From: Salibacterium salarium | Lineage (GTDB): Bacteria > Bacillota > Bacilli > Bacillales > Marinococcaceae | Length of the DNA: 64,000 nucleotides | Direction of reading: 5' to 3' | NCBI RefSeq assembly: GCF_030813635.1 | Contig: NZ_JAUSUM010000001.1 | Coordinates: 124,001-188,000, forward strand | Shown: positions 59,333 to 64,000 of the stretch, piece by piece | Layout: each line of letters opens with the position of its first letter | How positions within the stretch are numbered: position 1 is the first letter of the stretch | Translations under genes and position numbers: made by a program | Notes under the pieces: model-generated | Told to the model about the DNA's origin: nothing | Database searches by the model: none | What the model saw: only the letters and a program-made list of their open reading frames with translations

Positions 59333-59908
59333 TTATACATTAGATGATTCATTTGTAGAATCTTTTTGTGTTTTTTTCTCTAGTTTTGTTAATTCTCGCC
59401 AAACAGAGAAGATACCGTATAAGAAAACGATAATTCCCGGAACGACTAGAAGCAGAAGAGCTCCGGTTTGAGAGTTAGCAAAGTCAACCAAATATCCAAG
59501 ATACGGAATAGTGAAGTCGACATATTTGCCGACGACGTTGTCTGCTAATACAGGATTCATATCAACAGCGTCATTATTGTCGCCTTTTGTTTCATAAATG
59601 ACATCTCCGCCGCTCTCACTGACATTGGTTATCCGGTGAGTGACAAGAACGTCTTGTTCCTGCTGATAGGTAATAACATCTCCTTCTTCGTAGCCGGTTC
59701 CGTCTTCTGTCGGTTCTATGGCGATGACGGAGCCTGTTTGAAAGGTTGGCTCCATGGATCCAGATAAAACACTTTTTATTTCATATCCCATGATGGATGG
59801 GTTTCCTCCGGAAGCTTTTGAAGAAATAACGACAACAATCATACATATTAAAGCGGTAAACAATAGCACAGTAAGTGTTCCACTCATGAATCGAAGAAGT
59901 TTTTTCAT
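59333..59908 (-). CDS. sipW: Signal peptidase I, SipW type
   Basis: A 191-residue ER-type signal peptidase. The serine is in VLSGSMEPTF (about residue 50) and the histidine replacing the usual lysine is in VLVTHRITN (about 90), the Ser-His arrangement that defines SipW. Membrane helices lie at both ends (about 7-30 and 150-170). It processes the TasA-type proteins encoded just downstream. Confidence 0.9.
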   Translation of the reverse strand: MKKLLRFMSGTLTVLLFTALICMIVVVISSKASGGNPSIMGYEIKSVLSGSMEPTFQTGSVIAIEPTEDGTGYEEGDVITYQQEQDVLVTHRITNVSESGGDVIYETKGDNNDAVDMNPVLADNVVGKYVDFTIPYLGYLVDFANSQTGALLLLVVPGIIVFLYGIFSVWRELTKLEKKTQKDSTNESSNV

Positions 59909-59935
59909 TTGAATCCTCCTTTACAATAAAGTATT

Positions 59936-61792
59936 TTAAGAGTCAGGTTTATTAGATTTTTTGCTGTCACTAGTTTTCTTTTCAGGCTTGTCCTTTTTTT
60001 CTTTTTTAGAATGTTGTTTAGTTTTGTCTGGTGTATCATTGTGATCTGGTGTTTTTTTATCTTGTTTGTTGTTCTTAGAATCCGACGAGTGATTGTCTGT
60101 ATTTTTGTCTGAGTCAGTATCTTTATCAGAATCTTTGTCCTCTTTCTCGTCCTGGTTGGAGGAGGACTTGTATTCGTCCTTGGCTTCATCACCGTCCGAA
60201 AAGTTGTCTTGGTTCTCGTCCTTACGGCTCTCCTCGTCTTGGTCAGAAGAGGATTCGCCATTATCGGAAGAAGACTTGTCGTCGTCTTTGGAGTCATCCT
60301 CGTCTGAAGAGTTGTCCAGGTTCTCGTCTTCAAGGTTGTCCTTGTCTTGGTTGGAAGACTCATTGTCATCGTCGGAAGAAGACGTATCTTCGTCCTTGGC
60401 TTCATCCTCGTCTGAAGAGTTGTCCAGGTTCTCGTCTTCAAGGTTGTCCTCGTCTTGGTTGGGGGACTCATTGTCATCGTCGTCCATGGAATCATCACCA
60501 TCTGAAGAATTGTCCAGGTTCTCGTCTTCAAGGTTGTCCTCGTCTTGGTTGGAAGACTCATTGTCATCGTCGGAAGAAGACGTATCTTCGTCCATGGAGT
60601 CATCCTCGTCGGAAGAATTGTCCAGGTTCTCATCTTCAAGGTTGTCCTCGTCTTGGTTGGGGGACTCATTGTCATCGTCGTCAGAAGACTTGTCGTCGTC
60701 CATGGAATCATCACCATCTGAAGAATTGTCCTCGTCCTTGGCTTCATCGCCGTCCAAAGATTCATCTTGATTATCAGGAGTCTCGTTGTCCTCCTCTTTG
60801 CTCTTTTCACTTTCGGAAGAATTATCCTCTGTTTTATTATCGTTCTCCTCTTTGTCATCAGTATTTTCGGAGTCAGAGGCATTTTCTTCTTTCTCTTTTT
60901 CTTCTTTCTCTTCTTGTTTTTCTTTCTTTTTCTCCTCCTCTAATTGCTTTTGACGTTCTCGTTCTTCTTTTTCTTTTTTCTTAGCAGAACGTAAGACTGA
61001 TTGTTGTTTTTGCTCCATGTTTTTTATCTCTGTATTGATTTCAGAAATATCTTTTTCTACAGAAGTAACTGTTTCCGAGATTTCTTCTTCTATTTGTTCT
61101 TGAAAATAGGTTAAAAGAGTTTCGTCGATATTCTCAGGCCTAGAGATGGCAGGATGAATCGTTTGAAAAAATTCAAACAAGTCTGTAATATCATGATGAC
61201 CGAGATTAAGATCATGTAGTGACTTGTTCGTTTTTTTAATTTTGCTGTACTCTCCGTCATTTTCGAGACAATAAAGCTCATCAATCTGAGTAATCTCATT
61301 TAACTCGGAAAGGACAGAATAGAGATCTTTTACTTTTTCCATCATTTTATTTTCAATGGATTGCGTGTGTTCAATATCTTCTTTTCTGTCTGACTTTGTC
61401 TGTTTCAGAGAATTAATATGTTTATCAATGTCATTGGCATAGGAACGTAATTGTTTCGCTGAGCTTACGTTTCCAGATGCACGCAATGGTTTTATTTGTA
61501 CGCTTTTATTAGGAAGTGAACTTTTAAGCTCTTCTATCTGCGTAATATTGTGATTGGCTTCGTCTAATAAATCTTGTACGTAACTAGGAAATACTTCACA
61601 TGCTGTGACGTTTGTTCTTGTGTTATCGTGGTTATGAAATTGTCCAAATGTATTTCCTACATAAAGAGGGCTTGTCCCTAAGAGAAAAAATCCAGAAGCA
61701 AGACATAATGTCACTTGCTTAGCTCTTCTTTGTTTTCGTTGTCGTTTAAAGATAGTGCTTCTTTTTTCCAAATCAAGCCCCCCTTTTTTCAA
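59936..61792 (-). CDS. DUF4047-like exported protein with Asp/Ser/Glu repeat region
   Basis: A 618-residue protein. It has a SipW-type long signal (basic start, then VTLCLASGFFLLGTSPLYVG) and a helical domain with coiled coils (about 60-270), which resembles DUF4047 proteins found beside sipW in Bacillus. An acidic tail of ~330 residues made from repeats such as NLEDENLDNSSDEDDSMDED follows, and it ends with a Lys-rich segment. The repeat DNA (about 60150-60780) has a period near 100-120 bp and is open in several frames. It heads the operon with sipW 27 bp downstream. May bind calcium or salt-adapted matrix. Confidence 0.75.
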   Translation of the reverse strand: MKKGGLDLEKRSTIFKRQRKQRRAKQVTLCLASGFFLLGTSPLYVGNTFGQFHNHDNTRTNVTACEVFPSYVQDLLDEANHNITQIEELKSSLPNKSVQIKPLRASGNVSSAKQLRSYANDIDKHINSLKQTKSDRKEDIEHTQSIENKMMEKVKDLYSVLSELNEITQIDELYCLENDGEYSKIKKTNKSLHDLNLGHHDITDLFEFFQTIHPAISRPENIDETLLTYFQEQIEEEISETVTSVEKDISEINTEIKNMEQKQQSVLRSAKKKEKEERERQKQLEEEKKKEKQEEKEEKEKEENASDSENTDDKEENDNKTEDNSSESEKSKEEDNETPDNQDESLDGDEAKDEDNSSDGDDSMDDDKSSDDDDNESPNQDEDNLEDENLDNSSDEDDSMDEDTSSSDDDNESSNQDEDNLEDENLDNSSDGDDSMDDDDNESPNQDEDNLEDENLDNSSDEDEAKDEDTSSSDDDNESSNQDKDNLEDENLDNSSDEDDSKDDDKSSSDNGESSSDQDEESRKDENQDNFSDGDEAKDEYKSSSNQDEKEDKDSDKDTDSDKNTDNHSSDSKNNKQDKKTPDHNDTPDKTKQHSKKEKKDKPEKKTSDSKKSNKPDS

Positions 61793-61806
61793 TAACTACA
61801 TTTTTC

Positions 61807-61835
61807 GTTCTTTTTTTAGGGTTTTATCGTTCTTT
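61807..61835 (-). promoter_or_regulatory. SinR-type boxes upstream of the fibre operon
   Basis: Two GTTCTTT boxes (61807-61813 and 61829-61835) lie 15-43 bp before the DUF4047 gene. A third, inverted, is at 61993-61999. They match the GTTCTYT consensus of the biofilm repressor SinR, which controls the tapA-sipW-tasA operon in Bacillus subtilis. The repeat TATAACGA also occurs at 61835 and 61908. Confidence 0.5.
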
Positions 61836-62013
61836 ATAACGAATCAATAAATGTAGTATATAATTGTATTTCGAAAATGCAAAACTCTAAATATAACTTT
61901 CAATCGTTATAACGAACAAATATGTCAATAATACTTTGTATATCTTTTTTTTACTTAATTTTACGTCGAAAATGAACGTTTTTGTGCAATATAAAGAACA
62001 TAAAGGCAATATT

Positions 62014-62046
62014 AAAAGCTGACGTGCGTTCTTTTCGTCAGCTTTT
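62014..62046 (-). terminator. Terminator after aldo/keto reductase gene
   Basis: Perfect 11-bp arms AAAAGCTGACG/CGTCAGCTTTT following the reductase stop. Confidence 0.7.
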
Positions 62047-62060
62047 GTCGTGTCTATGTT

Positions 62061-63044
62061 TTAATAAGAACCGCGAATATGAGGGAAAACGTTTTGAGTA
62101 TAAAAATTGTGTAGTCGGTTCATTTCTTCTTTAGAATAGCCAGCACTTTGATGGGCCTGTAAGTTATCTTCGACTTGTCTTACTGATTTAAATCCAGGGA
62201 TGACACAAGTTACTTCTTCGTGTTCTAAAATCCATTTTAAAGCGGCACGAGTCATATTTCCCCGTCCATCTGCAATCCAGTTAAGGTTTTCGCTTAACTC
62301 CACTCCTTTTTCGAAAGGAAGTCCAGCGAAGGTTTCACCCACATTAAATTTTTCTCCTTCGCGGTTAAAGCTGCGGTGATCATCCTCCGAGAAGGAACTT
62401 GCTTTTGTGAATTTCCCTGTTAGTAATCCGCTGGCAAGAGGTAATCTCGTCAGAATACCGACACCCTGTGCTTTTGCTTTTGGAAGAAGCTGTTCAGCAG
62501 GTTTTTGCCGAAAAATATTAAAAATGACCTGCAACGCTCGTACATTTGGATGTTCCAGGCAAAGTAGCCCTTCTTCAACTGTTTCAACACTGACTCCGTA
62601 ATGACGGATTTTGCCTTGTTGTTGGAGTTTATCGAGGACATGAAAAACGTTTCCGTCTTTTAAAATTTCCATTGGAGGGCAGTGAATTTGGTATAAATCT
62701 AATCGCTCCCGCCCAAGACGTTGAAGGGTATTCTCCAAGTAAGTAGTTACAGAAGCTTCAGAATACGTCGTTGAATCATGTATGTCTCCGGCACGGCAAA
62801 ATTTACTAGCCACATATATTTTATCCTCTTTGCCTTTTGTCGCTTTTGCAAGCAATTCTTCGCTGTGGCCATCTCCGTATACGTCAGCTGTGTCGAAAAA
62901 ATTTACGCCTTCGTTCATAGCCCGCTCTAATCCATTTAATGCTTCTTTGTCGTTCGTATCTCCCCACGCTCCGCCAATGGCCCATGTTCCAAAACTAATT
63001 TCACTTACATTTAAATCGGTGCTTCCTAATTGTCGATATCGCAT
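62061..63044 (-). CDS. Aldo/keto reductase
   Basis: A 327-residue (alpha/beta)8 barrel oxidoreductase. The tetrad is Asp and Tyr in FFDTADVYGDGHSE (about 49-62), Lys in YVASKF and His in YQIHCP (about 122). NADPH-binding residues are in the C-terminal block IPGFKSVRQVEDNLQA. Cytoplasmic reduction of aldehydes or ketones; substrate unknown. Monocistronic. Confidence 0.88.
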   Translation of the reverse strand: MRYRQLGSTDLNVSEISFGTWAIGGAWGDTNDKEALNGLERAMNEGVNFFDTADVYGDGHSEELLAKATKGKEDKIYVASKFCRAGDIHDSTTYSEASVTTYLENTLQRLGRERLDLYQIHCPPMEILKDGNVFHVLDKLQQQGKIRHYGVSVETVEEGLLCLEHPNVRALQVIFNIFRQKPAEQLLPKAKAQGVGILTRLPLASGLLTGKFTKASSFSEDDHRSFNREGEKFNVGETFAGLPFEKGVELSENLNWIADGRGNMTRAALKWILEHEEVTCVIPGFKSVRQVEDNLQAHQSAGYSKEEMNRLHNFYTQNVFPHIRGSY

Positions 63045-63181
63045 TTAAGTCACCAACCTTTTTCATAAAATTATAGCGTTTTCATCAGATTATACATAAG
63101 TCGAGTCAATTATTCTATGATTTAGGTTTAATATAATAGGTGGAAAAGGGATAGTATGAATAAAGAAAGGAGTGAATGGAA

Positions 63182-64000
63182 ATGTTTATTTTCTCCGAAA
63201 AAGATATCCGTCAAGTTGTAGATGTGAACAAAACAGCACTGGAGTTAATCGAAAAAGGATTTCAAAAGCTCGAGCAAGGGGAAGTGACAATGCCGCCGAT
63301 TTTGCGTGTAGATATTCCCGAAAATAATGGGGAAGTTGATGTAAAAACGGCTTATGTAAAAGGGTTGGATATGTTTGCGCTAAAAATTTCTTCCGGTTTT
63401 TTTAACAATGCGGATAAAGGGCTCCCGAGCTTGAGCGGAATGATGCTTCTTTTTAATACAGAGACAGGTTTTACGGAAGCCGTTCTTCAAGACAATGGCT
63501 ATTTAACAGATGTGAGAACAGCGGTTGCTGGAGGAATGGCAGCTGACCATTTAGCAAATAAAAAGATAAAAACGGCAGGGATTATTGGTACAGGGACACA
63601 AGCAAGGTATCAGCTTCGAGCTCTTAGTATGGTTCGTGATATTGAAGAGGTGCTCGTTTATGGCCGCAAAAAAGAGCGGATAGATTCTTATATAAAAGAG
63701 ATGGAAGAAACCATTGGGGTAAAAGTGACGGCTGCTGAAAATCCCGAACATGTCGTGCGGAACAGTGACGTTGTCATTACAACCACGCCGGCAAAGGAAC
63801 CTATTATTCAAAAAGAATGGCTGCATCCTGGTTTGCACATTACAGCGATGGGTTCCGATGCTGAGGAAAAGAATGAAATACACCCAAGTGTGCTCGGAGC
63901 AGTCGATGTGTTAGCTTGTGATTCAAAGGACCAGGTATTCCGACTTGGAGAATATCATCATGCAAAAGACGCAGGTGTAGTGAAAGAGACCAGCCAAATA
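63182..64000 (+). CDS. eutC: Ectoine utilization protein EutC (ornithine cyclodeaminase family), cut by window edge
   Basis: ATG at 63182, with AAAGGAGTGAATGG before it, opens 273 codons without a stop up to the right edge, so the 3' end is missing. The fold is that of the ornithine cyclodeaminase/mu-crystallin family: YLTDVRTAVAGGMAADHLA (about 105-123), the NAD-binding loop AGIIGTGTQARYQLRAL and ITAMGSDAEEKNEIHP. The EYHHAKDAGVV segment and the presence of eutB/eutD in the window favour EutC. Ornithine cyclodeaminase is the alternative name. Confidence 0.75.
   Translation, partial: MFIFSEKDIRQVVDVNKTALELIEKGFQKLEQGEVTMPPILRVDIPENNGEVDVKTAYVKGLDMFALKISSGFFNNADKGLPSLSGMMLLFNTETGFTEAVLQDNGYLTDVRTAVAGGMAADHLANKKIKTAGIIGTGTQARYQLRALSMVRDIEEVLVYGRKKERIDSYIKEMEETIGVKVTAAENPEHVVRNSDVVITTTPAKEPIIQKEWLHPGLHITAMGSDAEEKNEIHPSVLGAVDVLACDSKDQVFRLGEYHHAKDAGVVKETSQI

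Noticed and set aside
60093-60770. A 225-codon plus-strand Ser/Glu-rich frame
   Set aside because: Antisense shadow of the same repeat tract, with no start signal.
59905-60882. A 325-codon minus-strand frame rich in Thr, Lys and Arg
   Set aside because: It is a frame shadow of the acidic repeat region of the DUF4047-like gene; its low-complexity composition follows from the repeat DNA and it has no ribosome site.

Overview
The window looks like a chromosomal segment of a halophilic or alkaliphilic, spore-forming member of the Bacillaceae. Supporting signs are moderate-to-low GC, strong Shine-Dalgarno sites, ectoine-catabolism genes (eutB, eutD/doeA, eutC), a YteA-type zinc-finger protein, the ypmR/ypmS pair, acidic proteins and a TasA/SipW fibre operon. 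I do not assign a species.

Layout. 1-6.9 kb: the tail of an NADH dehydrogenase gene, divergent eutB and eutD, yteA, and a two-gene membrane glycosyltransferase operon. 6.9-22.8 kb: an accessory region. It holds small phage- or plasmid-like minus-strand genes (a broken DUF4326/SLOG gene, an Ea22-like gene, GNAT-like and SLH-CAP genes), often ending in similar terminators. Set into it are two split sigma-factor cassettes and a duplicated module of tRNA-Cys, subtilase and cysteine-rich phospholipase A2-like genes. 22.8-32.3 kb: core metabolism, with a catR-catD-catE-like quinone/catechol unit, a P-loop kinase, an orphan iron-binding lipoprotein, aroA, a CDF cation exporter and ypmRS. 32.5-33.9 kb: a third split sigma cassette. 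34-46 kb: an EamA transporter, menA, csoR-copZ-copA, a Fur-type siderophore uptake operon, and small genes with dispersed repeats. 46.7-54.2 kb: dhaKLM, then an ECF transporter operon with a PHP-family protein and a divergent RpiR regulator. 54.2-64 kb: a Bcr-type exporter, an M42 peptidase, a DUF4047-sipW-tasA-tasA-LPQTG-sortase operon, an aldo/keto reductase and eutC, which runs off the right edge.

The most interesting part is 13.2-19.0 kb. A two-protein sigma system resembling Bacillus SigO/RsoA is preceded by a LexA-type box. A recurring promoter-like motif (GGTTGTW, 17-18 bases, TCTTT) lies in front of the sigma operon, a divergent glutaredoxin-like gene, both tRNA-Cys genes and the separate sigma cassette at 33.6 kb. 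The tRNA-Cys genes lead into a subtilase and two PLA2-domain proteins with 12 and 14 cysteines and no signal peptide. Each PLA2 gene faces one or two small multi-pass membrane proteins on the opposite strand. My working hypothesis is a stress- or SOS-linked toxin/competition island with its own sigma factor, its own cysteine tRNA supply, a thiol-redox protein and candidate immunity proteins. Gene identities rest on visible motifs; the regulatory and functional links are inference.
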